Assembly (NCBI GenBank): GCA_028819955.1
Contig: JAPPKP010000365.1
Coordinates: 1-16,210, forward strand
Reading direction: 5' to 3'
From: Rhodospirillaceae bacterium
GTDB lineage: Bacteria > Pseudomonadota > Alphaproteobacteria > UBA828
Length of the DNA: 16,210 bases
Shown here: one piece after another, positions 1 to 5,967 of the stretch
Position numbering within the stretch: the stretch's first letter is position 1
How the letters are laid out: the number at the start of each line of letters is the position of its first letter
Notes under the pieces: model-generated
Databases searched by the model: none
Told to the model about the DNA's origin: nothing
Seen by the model: the letters and a program-made list of their open reading frames with translations, nothing else
Translations under genes and position numbers: made by a program

Positions 1-1
1 C

Positions 2-811
2 GTCATGCGCCGGCTCAACCTCTCCTACGGGCCGTCGATCATGGTCGGCGCGTTCATCGGCACCCTGGTCTATCTCGAGTTCAAGGCCAATGCGGTTGCG
101 ATTGCCGCGGCCACCGTGGTGGGCGCCGTGATCGTCGGCATCTACGTCGAGCGCCTGTGCTTCCGGGCCATTCGCCGGGGCGCGGCGGTGGCGTCGATGG
201 TCTCGAGCTTCGTCATATGGATGCAGCTCGAAGAGATCGTGACCGTGGTGTTCCCCGACCGGACCTACTTCTTCCCGCCCCTGGTCACGGCCGATCCGAT
301 CGATCTGGGGCCGTTCTTCTTCAAGGTGGAGAACATCGTGATGTTCGCCGTTGCGGCGGTCATGACCGTGCTGCTCCACTGGCTGCTGCAGTACACGCGA
401 TTCGGTCTGGCGCTCCGCGCCGTCTCCGAGAACCCGCGCGCGGCGCTCTTCATGGGCATCAACGTCGGCGCGGTCATGTTCCTGGCCTTCGTCATTGCAT
501 CGGCCTTCGGCGGCGTCGCCGCCTACCTCATCGTCAGCGCGGACGGCCAGATCACCCCGCTCTTCGGGCTCTGGGCCACCTTCAAGGGGCTGATCGCCAT
601 GATGCTGGGCGGCATGGGCTCGATCCCCGGCGCCATCCTCGGCGGGCTGCTGCTCGGCGTCGTCGAGGCCCAGAGCATCTGGTATCTCGGCACCGAGTAC
701 CGCGACCTCTCCGCCTACTTCCTGCTCTTCCTGTTCCTGGTCTTCCGGCCCGGCGGCCTCATGGGCCAGCTCGCCGTCGAGCGCGAGCTGGCGGCGACGC
801 GGCGCGTCTGA
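2..811 (+). CDS. livH: Branched-chain amino-acid ABC transporter permease LivH (5' partial)
   Basis: Inner-membrane permease of a Liv-type (HAAT) importer for branched-chain amino acids or related amides; it pairs with LivM to form the channel. The visible protein begins inside the family's first conserved block (RRLNLSYGPSIMVGAF, equivalent to the LNFAHGxxxMLGA segment of LivH), so about 30-40 N-terminal residues lie left of the window. The ATG at 5 is therefore probably internal and the frame is open back to position 2. Family hallmarks are the cytoplasmic coupling loop (TRFGLALRAVSENPRAALFMGI, about residues 130-150), the GGMGSIPGAILGGLLLGVVE segment and the terminal LVFRPGGLMG. The rest is hydrophobic with several membrane spans. 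The stop lies 3 bases before livM, so the two are translationally coupled. The transported substrate cannot be told from sequence: this family also carries urea, short-chain amides and aromatic compounds. Confidence 0.93.
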   Translation, partial: VMRRLNLSYGPSIMVGAFIGTLVYLEFKANAVAIAAATVVGAVIVGIYVERLCFRAIRRGAAVASMVSSFVIWMQLEEIVTVVFPDRTYFFPPLVTADPIDLGPFFFKVENIVMFAVAAVMTVLLHWLLQYTRFGLALRAVSENPRAALFMGINVGAVMFLAFVIASAFGGVAAYLIVSADGQITPLFGLWATFKGLIAMMLGGMGSIPGAILGGLLLGVVEAQSIWYLGTEYRDLSAYFLLFLFLVFRPGGLMGQLAVERELAATRRV

Positions 812-814
812 GCC

Positions 815-1726
815 ATGGACGATATCTATCTCATCACGATCCTCTCCAACATCGGCATGATCTCGTTCATCGCGCTCTCGGCCTATCTGCTGCTCGTGGT
901 GGGCGAGATCTCGTTCGGCCAGCAGGCCTTCTTCGCGGTCAGCGCCTACGGCTCCGGCATTGCGACTGCGATGTGGGGCTGGCCGATCTGGCTCGGCCTG
1001 CTTTGGGGCGCGCTGGTGGCCGGGGCGGCGGCGCTCGTGGTGGCGATCCCGACGGTGCGGCTCAGGGGGCTCTACTTCTCCGTCGCGACGCTCGCCTTCG
1101 CCGAGATGGTGCGGCTGATCTTCGAGATATTCAGGTACCAGGTGGAGATCGACGGCGAGCTGGTCGGCCCCGACGGCTCCGACGGCTTTCGCGACATCCG
1201 CGCCATCTACGACAGCAACGTCTCGGCCTTCGAGTACATGCTGATCATCTACGGGCTGCTGGCGGTGGTGCTCGTCGGCTTCCTGATCCTCGAGCGCTCC
1301 CGCCTCGGCGCGATCTTCCGGATGATCGGCGAGGACCCGATGCTGACGGAGATGCAGGGGCTCAACGTCACCAAGTACAAGATCCTTGCCGTCGTCATGG
1401 CCGGCATCGTCGCAGGCATCGGCGGCGCCCTCTATGCGCACCTCGCGACCTATGTCGAGCCCAAGATCTTCAACGTGATGCTGGGCGTGCACGCGCTCGC
1501 CTACGGCCTGATCGGCGGGCTGGGCACGGCGTTCGGGCCGCTGATTGGGGTCGCCATCGATATCGGCCTGCTGGAATCGATCCGCGCGATCTCCGGCTAC
1601 CGCATGATCGTCTTCGGCGGCCTGGTCGCCCTGCTGCTCATCGTGCGCCCGCGCGGGCTGCTGGACGAAGCCGCCATGCACTGGCTGCGCGGGCGCTGGC
1701 GAGGGTTGGTCCGTGCTGAGAATTGA
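815..1726 (+). CDS. livM: Branched-chain amino-acid ABC transporter permease LivM
   Basis: Second inner-membrane permease of the Liv importer, 303 aa, the normal length for the shorter LivM proteins. Hallmarks are the early GEISFGQQAFFAVSAYGSG segment, the VRLRGLYFSVATLAFAEMVR motif of the fourth to fifth span, the ABC-coupling loop SRLGAIFRMIGEDPMLTEMQG (about residues 166-186), and the C-terminal GGLGTAFGPLIG and RPRGLLDE blocks. The ATG follows the livH stop by 3 bases with no clear Shine-Dalgarno sequence, so translation is probably coupled to livH. Its 3' end overlaps the livG GTG start by 14 bases. The protein is complete with no frameshift. Assignment to the Liv/HAAT family is firm; the substrate is unknown. 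Confidence 0.94.
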   Translation: MDDIYLITILSNIGMISFIALSAYLLLVVGEISFGQQAFFAVSAYGSGIATAMWGWPIWLGLLWGALVAGAAALVVAIPTVRLRGLYFSVATLAFAEMVRLIFEIFRYQVEIDGELVGPDGSDGFRDIRAIYDSNVSAFEYMLIIYGLLAVVLVGFLILERSRLGAIFRMIGEDPMLTEMQGLNVTKYKILAVVMAGIVAGIGGALYAHLATYVEPKIFNVMLGVHALAYGLIGGLGTAFGPLIGVAIDIGLLESIRAISGYRMIVFGGLVALLLIVRPRGLLDEAAMHWLRGRWRGLVRAEN

Positions 1727-2468
1727 GGGCCTGAGCCGGTCCTTCGGGGGCGTCGCCGCCCTGGAGGCGCTCGATCTCGCGGTCGCGGACGGCGAGGTGG
1801 TGGGCCTCATCGGCCCCAACGGCTCGGGCAAGACGACGCTCTTCAACGTCATCACCGGCGTTCACCAAGCCGATACCGGCCGCGTCCTCCTGCGCGACGA
1901 GGACATCACCAGGAGCACGCCGGCCGGAATCGTCCGCCTCGGCATCGCGCGGACCTTCCAGAACCTCCGCATCTTCCAGCGCATGAGCGTGCGCGAGAAC
2001 GTCTGGGTGGCGCAGCACAGCCTGCCGGGCGTGGGGCCGCTGGCGCTGCTGTCCAACCGGTCCGCGGCCGAGCGGGCGCGGAAGGCGGAGGTCGATCGCC
2101 TGCTCGACGCGGTGGGCCTCGCCGATCGGCGGAACGTGCTGGCGGGCAGCCTGCCGCTCCCCGAACAGCGCCGGCTCGAGCTCGCCCGGGCGCTCGTGCG
2201 CTCTCCGGCGCTGCTGCTGCTGGACGAGCCGGCGGGTGGCATGACACCGGCCGAGACCGCGGAGATGGCCGCCCTCATCCGCGACTTCGCGGTGCCGGGG
2301 CGCACCTGCATCGTCATCGAGCACAAGCTCGACCTGATCTCGACGCTGTGCCAACGCCTCTGCGTCCTCAATTTCGGCCGCAAGATCGCGGACGGCGAGC
2401 CGGGCCGGGTCCTGGAGCAGGCCGACGTGCTGGAAGCCTATCTCGGTAGGGATGCAGTGAATGCTTGA
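1713..2468 (+). CDS. livG: Branched-chain amino-acid ABC transporter ATP-binding protein LivG
   Basis: Cytoplasmic ATPase of the Liv importer, 251 aa. Walker A is GPNGSGKTT (residues 34-42), the Q-loop is in the LivG-typical RTFQNLRIF block (Q83), Walker B is LLLLDEP (167-173) followed by GGMTPAE, and the switch histidine is in VIEHKLDLI (H204). The ABC signature is unusual: LivG proteins normally read LPYGxQRRLE here, while this protein reads LPLPEQRRLE (147-156), so the usually invariant signature glycine is replaced by proline. All other catalytic motifs are intact, and one such half-site in a LivG/LivF heterodimer may be tolerated. The start is GTG at 1713, inside the end of livM, which places residue 1 exactly where family alignments begin. 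It overlaps livF by 8 bases, consistent with equimolar production of the two ATPases. Confidence 0.93.
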   Translation: MLRIEGLSRSFGGVAALEALDLAVADGEVVGLIGPNGSGKTTLFNVITGVHQADTGRVLLRDEDITRSTPAGIVRLGIARTFQNLRIFQRMSVRENVWVAQHSLPGVGPLALLSNRSAAERARKAEVDRLLDAVGLADRRNVLAGSLPLPEQRRLELARALVRSPALLLLDEPAGGMTPAETAEMAALIRDFAVPGRTCIVIEHKLDLISTLCQRLCVLNFGRKIADGEPGRVLEQADVLEAYLGRDAVNA

Positions 2469-3177
2469 GATTCGCGACCTGCACCTCAGCTACGGCAAGG
2501 TGCGCGCCGTCCAGGGCGTCTCGCTGGAGGTCGCGGAGGGCGAGATCGTCGCCCTGATCGGCGCGAACGGCGCCGGCAAGAGCTCGACCATGCACGCGGT
2601 GTGCGGCATCGAGCGGCCGTCCGGCGGGCAGATTCGCTTTCTCGGCCAGGCGATCACCCGCCTGCCGCCGCACCGGATCATGCGCCGCGGCATCGTGCAG
2701 GTGCCGGAGGGGCGCCTGATCTTCGGCGGGCTGACCGTCGCCCAGAACCTGCGGCTCGGGGCCCATAACGTCGCAGGGCGCGCCAGGACCGAAGCGGACA
2801 TCGAGCGCGTGCTGGAGTCCTTCCCGATGCTGCGGGAGCGGCTCGACGAGCCGGGTGCTGCGCTCAGCGGCGGCCAGGCGCAGATGCTGGCGCTGGCGCG
2901 CGGGCTGATGGCGCGGCCCAGGCTCCTGATCCTCGACGAGCCGTCCCTCGGCCTCGCCCCGATCGCCGCGCTGGACGTCTTCGCCCTGATCCCCCGGCTC
3001 AGGGACGCGGGCGTGACGATCCTGCTGGTCGAGCAGAACGTGCGCCAGGCCTTGGCGATCGCGGACAGGGGCTACGTGCTGGAGAGCGGACGGATCATAC
3101 TGGACGGCAGGGCTGCAGAGCTTGCCGAGCACGAGCTGCTGGTCAGCGCCTATCTGGGTCTGCAACGAGGAGGGTGA
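2461..3177 (+). CDS. livF: Branched-chain amino-acid ABC transporter ATP-binding protein LivF
   Basis: Second cytoplasmic ATPase of the Liv importer, 238 aa, the usual LivF length. Walker A is GANGAGKSS (34-42). The LivF-specific block VQVPEGRLIFGGLTV follows (about 79-93). The ABC signature is canonical LSGGQ (135-139), Walker B is LLILDEP (155-161) followed by SLGLAP, and the switch region is the LivF-typical LLVEQN, where Q replaces the H of other ABC ATPases. The ATG at 2461 overlaps the end of livG and has an AGGGA Shine-Dalgarno element 8 bases upstream. With livH, livM and livG it completes the membrane complex; no substrate-binding protein is visible in the window, so it is presumably encoded upstream or elsewhere. 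Confidence 0.95.
   Translation: MLEIRDLHLSYGKVRAVQGVSLEVAEGEIVALIGANGAGKSSTMHAVCGIERPSGGQIRFLGQAITRLPPHRIMRRGIVQVPEGRLIFGGLTVAQNLRLGAHNVAGRARTEADIERVLESFPMLRERLDEPGAALSGGQAQMLALARGLMARPRLLILDEPSLGLAPIAALDVFALIPRLRDAGVTILLVEQNVRQALAIADRGYVLESGRIILDGRAAELAEHELLVSAYLGLQRGG
3168..3173 (+). promoter_or_regulatory. Strong Shine-Dalgarno site for the FixH-like gene
   Basis: AGGAGG lies 7 bases before the ATG at 3181 and overlaps the end of livF (stop at 3175-3177). It is the only consensus-grade ribosome site in the operon and fixes the start of the downstream gene. It suggests the FixH-like protein is translated efficiently from the liv transcript. Confidence 0.75.
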
Positions 3178-3180
3178 GCG

Positions 3181-3642
3181 ATGCGTACCTTGACGGCTGT
3201 GCTTGCGCTATCGGCGATGGTGACGGCGAGCGGTGCGGCCCTGGCGGGCGAGCGGGTCGCGGCCGACGTGAGCTGCACGGCGACGGCGGAGAAGCTGACC
3301 TACGACTGCACGATCGTGCTCCAGGGCAGGAAGAGCGGCGAGCCCGTGGCGGGCGCCGAGGTCGTGGTCAAGGCCGACATGCCGTCGATGCCGCTGGCGC
3401 ACAACGTGCGGCCCGTGAAGGCGGCGGCGGGCTCCACGCCGGGCCACTACACCGCCACACTGGAGCTTGAGATGCTGGGCGAATGGGCGCTCACCCTCGA
3501 CGTCAGCGGCCCGACCCGGGACCGCGTCGTCAGGAAGCTGGATTTCCGACCGGCCTCCGGCAATTCCGGGCACGAGCACGGGGAGATGACGGACCACGGC
3601 GACATGGATCGGGGCGGGATGAAGATGGAGGAGGCGCAGTAG
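3181..3642 (+). CDS. Exported FixH/YtkA-like protein with His/Met-rich metal-binding tail
   Basis: A 153-aa probable periplasmic protein. Residues 1-22 form a signal peptide with an ALA-type cleavage site (AALA before GER), leaving a mature protein of about 131 aa. The core resembles the FixH/YtkA-like Ig fold: GEPVAGAEVVVKADMPSMPLAH (the MPSMPLAH motif is at 67-74), then GHYTATLELEMLGEWALTLDV. Two cysteines (C32, C43) could form a disulfide. The C-terminal tail (about 131-150) is rich in His, Met, Asp and Glu (HEHGEMTDHGDMDRGGMKM), as expected for copper or another soft-metal ligand. Family members act in copper handling and cytochrome oxidase assembly, but that role is inferred here. It starts 3 bases after livF with a strong ribosome site, so it is co-transcribed with the transporter, an unusual partner for liv genes. 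Confidence 0.8.
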   Translation: MRTLTAVLALSAMVTASGAALAGERVAADVSCTATAEKLTYDCTIVLQGRKSGEPVAGAEVVVKADMPSMPLAHNVRPVKAAAGSTPGHYTATLELEMLGEWALTLDVSGPTRDRVVRKLDFRPASGNSGHEHGEMTDHGDMDRGGMKMEEAQ

Positions 3643-3697
3643 TCGGCGCGCCGGCGCTAGACGGGTAGCCTCAAGGGGCGCCCATTCCTTGTATAAT

Positions 3698-3731
3698 CGC
3701 CTCGCCGCGGCCGGGCGGTCGCGGCGAGGCG
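3698..3731. terminator. 12-bp perfect stem hairpin downstream of the liv/FixH operon
   Basis: CGCCTCGCCGCG and CGCGGCGAGGCG form a perfect 12-bp stem around a 10-base loop, about 55 bases after the FixH-like stop. No T-tract follows, so it is not a classical intrinsic terminator. It may end or stabilise the operon transcript, or be part of the repeat that directly abuts it. Confidence 0.4.
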
Positions 3732-3790
3732 GCGCCACCCTTCTCTCCCTCTCCTCCCTGGGGGGAGAGGGCCGGGGTGAGGTGGGCGCC
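3731..3790. repeat. CCCTCTCC/GGAGAGGG dispersed intergenic repeat
   Basis: The sequence contains CCCTCTCC, a short G/C loop, then GGAGAGGG and CCGGGGTGAGG. It is bracketed by GGCGCC at 3731-3736 and 3785-3790, giving an overall imperfect inverted repeat. Elements of this form are common between genes in many Proteobacteria, and their minus-strand translation gives the well-known spurious peptide LTPALSPQGGEGE, which occurs here. Only one copy lies in the window, so dispersal in this genome is inferred from general knowledge. Confidence 0.65.
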
Positions 3791-4073
3791 GTTCGAGCCG
3801 CCGTGACTTCGTAAGGTCGGATACTGCTCTAGAGCGCCACGCTGCATGTAGCTCAATCTGCAACTCCCCACTTGACCACGACCGTCTCACTCCCCATCTG
3901 AAAATCCGAACGATTCTAAGGGTGTAAACGACGACGGCTGGAGGAGACACCCCAGTCCGACGGGTTTCGCCCACCCCCGTGCCGGTCTCCGCGTCGCCCC
4001 CGTCGAGGCGGCGTCCGAGCCGTCCCGCGTTCCGCAGGCTCGCACACGCTCGCACACAGAAATTCGCCAATTC

Positions 4074-4089
4074 TCCCCAATGTTGGGGA
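4074..4089. promoter_or_regulatory. Palindromic operator-like site, copy 1
   Basis: TCCCCAATGTTGGGGA is a perfect 7+7 dyad with a 2-base centre, 214 bases upstream of the LuxR GTG start. The same half-sites recur exactly at 5544-5559. The flank just upstream (GAAATTCGCCAATTC) also resembles the flank of that copy, including an extra CCAA half-site. It is a candidate binding site for the adjacent LuxR-family protein; the regulator link is inferred from position. Confidence 0.55.
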
Positions 4090-4117
4090 AGCGGGGCCGT
4101 CCGCAACTGCACTATCC

Positions 4118-4133
4118 TCACCAATCCTGGGGA
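4118..4133. promoter_or_regulatory. Palindromic operator-like site, copy 2 (degenerate)
   Basis: TCACCAATCCTGGGGA matches the other two copies with two half-site substitutions, and its centre lies 44 bases downstream of copy 1 (about four helical turns). Its downstream flank (GATGCGTGAAGGTATGCCGG) resembles that of the 5544-5559 copy (GACGCG, then GTATGC and CCGG), so the similarity extends beyond the palindrome. It probably belongs to the LuxR gene's control region. Confidence 0.45.
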
Positions 4134-4302
4134 TGCGTGAAGGTATGCCGGTAGCTTGTACTTCATATGATGGCAGCGCGGTCGCGAGCGGGCGCGCCGA
4201 TAGGGAGCACGCAGAATTGCGGCAGGGACTGTCGGCAACGCGGGAACGCGCTTCCTGCGGGACGAGAGGCATCGGGTCTGCGGAGCGCCCGGCCGTGACG
4301 TT

Positions 4303-5466
4303 GTGGCCCGAAGCGAGCTGACCGCGTTCGAGCGCATCCTCGCCGCGTTGCACGAGGCGGCGCTCGACCCTGCCCGCTGGCCGGGCGCCTCGGCGCTGAT
4401 CGACGAAGCCCTCGGCACCCATGGCAACGCCCTGGCATGCGGTGACGGAGAGGCGGAAGAGGACTATCGAACATACTTCTTGTGGATCTGTCACCGCGGG
4501 CAGCGGCGCCGGGATCTGGAGCGCCTCTGGCTGGAGACCTACTATCCGCTCGACGAAGGCGTACCCCGCCTGCGGCAGCGCCCCTTCAACCGGTTGATCC
4601 ACATCGCCGGCCTCTACACCGAGGAGGAGTTGAAGACCTCCGAGTCGTTCGACATCCTGCGGACCCGCGCCCATGCCGGGAACTCTATCTACGTGCGTCT
4701 GGGCGGCACCGGGGGCTCGCGCCTCCTCTGGCAAGTCAACGACCCGCTGGAAGGCGACGGCTGGTCGTCCGCGCAGCGCGACACGATCCGGCGTCTGTTG
4801 CCGCACATCCGCCAGACCGTGCACGTCCAGCAGACGCTCGCGCGCGCGGATGCCCTGGGAGCCACGCTGACGGAGATGCTCGACCATTCCGGGATGGGCA
4901 TCGTCCAGCTCGACCTGCGCGGGCGGATCGTGGCGGCGAACGACCGGGCGCGGGACGTGCTGCGCTCGGGCGACGGCCTGTTCGACGAGGGCGGGTCGCT
5001 CTTCGCGCGCAGGCCGGAGGAGCAGGCCCGCCTCCAGGCGCTGCTGGCGCGCGCGCTGCCGCCCTCCGGGGCGAAGGGCGCCGGGGGCTCGGCATCGGTG
5101 AGCCGTTCGGACGGCCTGCCGCCGCTGGTGCTGCACGTCCACCCGGTGGGCCCGCAGGAGACGGACTTCCAGGTGTGGCCGGTGGCGGCGCTGGTGCTGG
5201 TCGTCGACCCGGCGAACGGGACCGCCGTCGATCCGGCGGCGGCTGCGGACGCCCTCGGCCTCACGCAGATGGAGGGCCGGGTAGCGGTGCTTCTGGCGCA
5301 GGGCATGAGCGTGCACCAGATCGCCGCGGCGACGGGCCGCAAGGAGAGCACGATCCGCAGCCACGTGAAGCACATGTTCGCCAAGCACGGGCTCTCGCGG
5401 CAGGCGGAGCTGGTGCGGCTGGTGCAGTCCGTGGCGGCGTCCCCGCAGGGCCGGCCGCACGGGTGA
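4303..5466 (+). CDS. LuxR-family transcriptional regulator with PAS-like sensor region
   Basis: A 387-aa DNA-binding regulator. The N-terminal block (residues 8-30, FERILAALHEAALDPARWPG) is typical of a group of alphaproteobacterial one-component LuxR regulators. The middle (about 190-300) looks PAS-like: LDHSGMGIVQLDLRGRIVAAN, then a 'DGLF'-type turn. The C-terminal 60 residues (about 316-378) form a LuxR/GerE helix-turn-helix: LGLTQMEGRVAVLLAQGMS, HQIAAATGRKESTIRSHVKH, then KHGLSRQAELVRLV. There is no acyl-homoserine-lactone domain signature and no receiver-domain phosphoacceptor, so the signal is unknown. The GTG at 4303 is the first start in this frame; the Shine-Dalgarno site is weak. 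Palindromes at 4074-4089, 4118-4133 and 5544-5559 flank the gene and are likely its own operators (inferred). Downstream is a broken surface-protein ORF that may be, or once was, its target. Confidence 0.87.
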   Translation: MARSELTAFERILAALHEAALDPARWPGASALIDEALGTHGNALACGDGEAEEDYRTYFLWICHRGQRRRDLERLWLETYYPLDEGVPRLRQRPFNRLIHIAGLYTEEELKTSESFDILRTRAHAGNSIYVRLGGTGGSRLLWQVNDPLEGDGWSSAQRDTIRRLLPHIRQTVHVQQTLARADALGATLTEMLDHSGMGIVQLDLRGRIVAANDRARDVLRSGDGLFDEGGSLFARRPEEQARLQALLARALPPSGAKGAGGSASVSRSDGLPPLVLHVHPVGPQETDFQVWPVAALVLVVDPANGTAVDPAAAADALGLTQMEGRVAVLLAQGMSVHQIAAATGRKESTIRSHVKHMFAKHGLSRQAELVRLVQSVAASPQGRPHG

Positions 5467-5543
5467 CGCAGGCCGCAGCACGAGGCCGCGAACGCCCCTC
5501 GTCGGGCAATCGGCCGGAATAGAGCGCGAATTTTTCCCAAATC

Positions 5544-5559
5544 TCCCCAATCTTGGGGA
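5544..5559. promoter_or_regulatory. Palindromic operator-like site, copy 3
   Basis: TCCCCAATCTTGGGGA is a perfect 7+7 dyad sharing both half-sites with the site at 4074-4089. It lies between the LuxR stop and the next ORF, 9 bases before the ATG at 5569, so a bound protein would cover the translation start. Its right half (GGGGA) could also serve as the ribosome site. The upstream flank (GAATTTTTCCCAAATC) parallels that of copy 1. Confidence 0.55.
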
Positions 5560-5568
5560 CGCGCGCGT

Positions 5569-5967
5569 ATGCGCATCCGGCATAGCATTCCGCACCATCG
5601 GCGGACGCCGTTCCCGGCCGGGGACGGCCTCATGCACAACTGCGACCATTCCGAGGACGTCCGCATGCAGTGCACGGAGGCGACCACGGCGGCCGGGGTC
5701 CTGATCGGCAAGCGCAAGCTCAGGATCGACGAGCAGGACACCACGGGCGCGACGTACTCGGTCAAGCTCGGCAAGGTGCCGAGCGGGAACGTGACCGTTA
5801 CGGTCGGAGGGCACAGTGGCACCGATCTCATCGTGAATCCCACGAGTCTCACCTTCACCATGTCGAACTGGAGTGACGCGCAGGACGTGACCGTGACGGC
5901 CGGCAACGACTCGGACACGACTCAGGACACGGCCACCCTCACCCACAGCGCGACAGGTGGCGGCTAG
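5569..5967 (+). pseudogene. Truncated Calx-beta-like repeat adhesin fragment
   Basis: A 132-aa ORF. Residues from about 50 onward form one complete bacterial Calx-beta/Ig-like repeat: TTGATYSVKLGKVPSGNVTV, then GGHSGTDL, NPTSLTFTMSNWSDAQDVTV and DTATLTHSATGGG. Proteins of this type are usually very large secreted or surface proteins with many tandem copies. Here the frame stops right after the repeat, and no frame downstream resumes it. Residues 1-45 show no signal peptide. The simplest reading is a remnant of a larger gene cut on its 3' side near 5965, where the minus-strand nuclease gene overlaps it by 29 bases. It could instead be a small intact one-repeat protein. An alternative start at ATG 5632 also has a GGGGA element upstream. 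It follows the LuxR gene on the same strand, behind the third palindrome. Confidence 0.6.

Larger units (their letters stand above)
3643..4302. other. Gene-free interval between the liv operon and the LuxR gene
   Basis: About 660 bases with no convincing gene. Long open frames on the minus strand cross this stretch, but they continue antisense through the LuxR gene, have the Arg/Pro-rich composition of shadow frames and match nothing recognisable. What can be supported is a 12-bp-stem hairpin (3698-3731), a CCCTCTCC-type repeat (3731-3790) and two palindromic operator-like sites (4074-4089, 4118-4133). The rest (about 3791-4070 and 4134-4302) shows nothing identifiable. Confidence 0.6.

Noticed and set aside
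157..1719. A 520-codon plus-strand open frame overlapping livH and livM
   Set aside because: It is a shifted-frame shadow of two well-supported permeases, with low-complexity Arg/His/Gly composition.
3692..3697. TATAAT after the FixH-like gene, possible promoter of a small RNA
   Set aside because: No -35-like hexamer lies at a suitable distance and there is no extended -10; the site runs directly into the hairpin and repeat. Probably chance.
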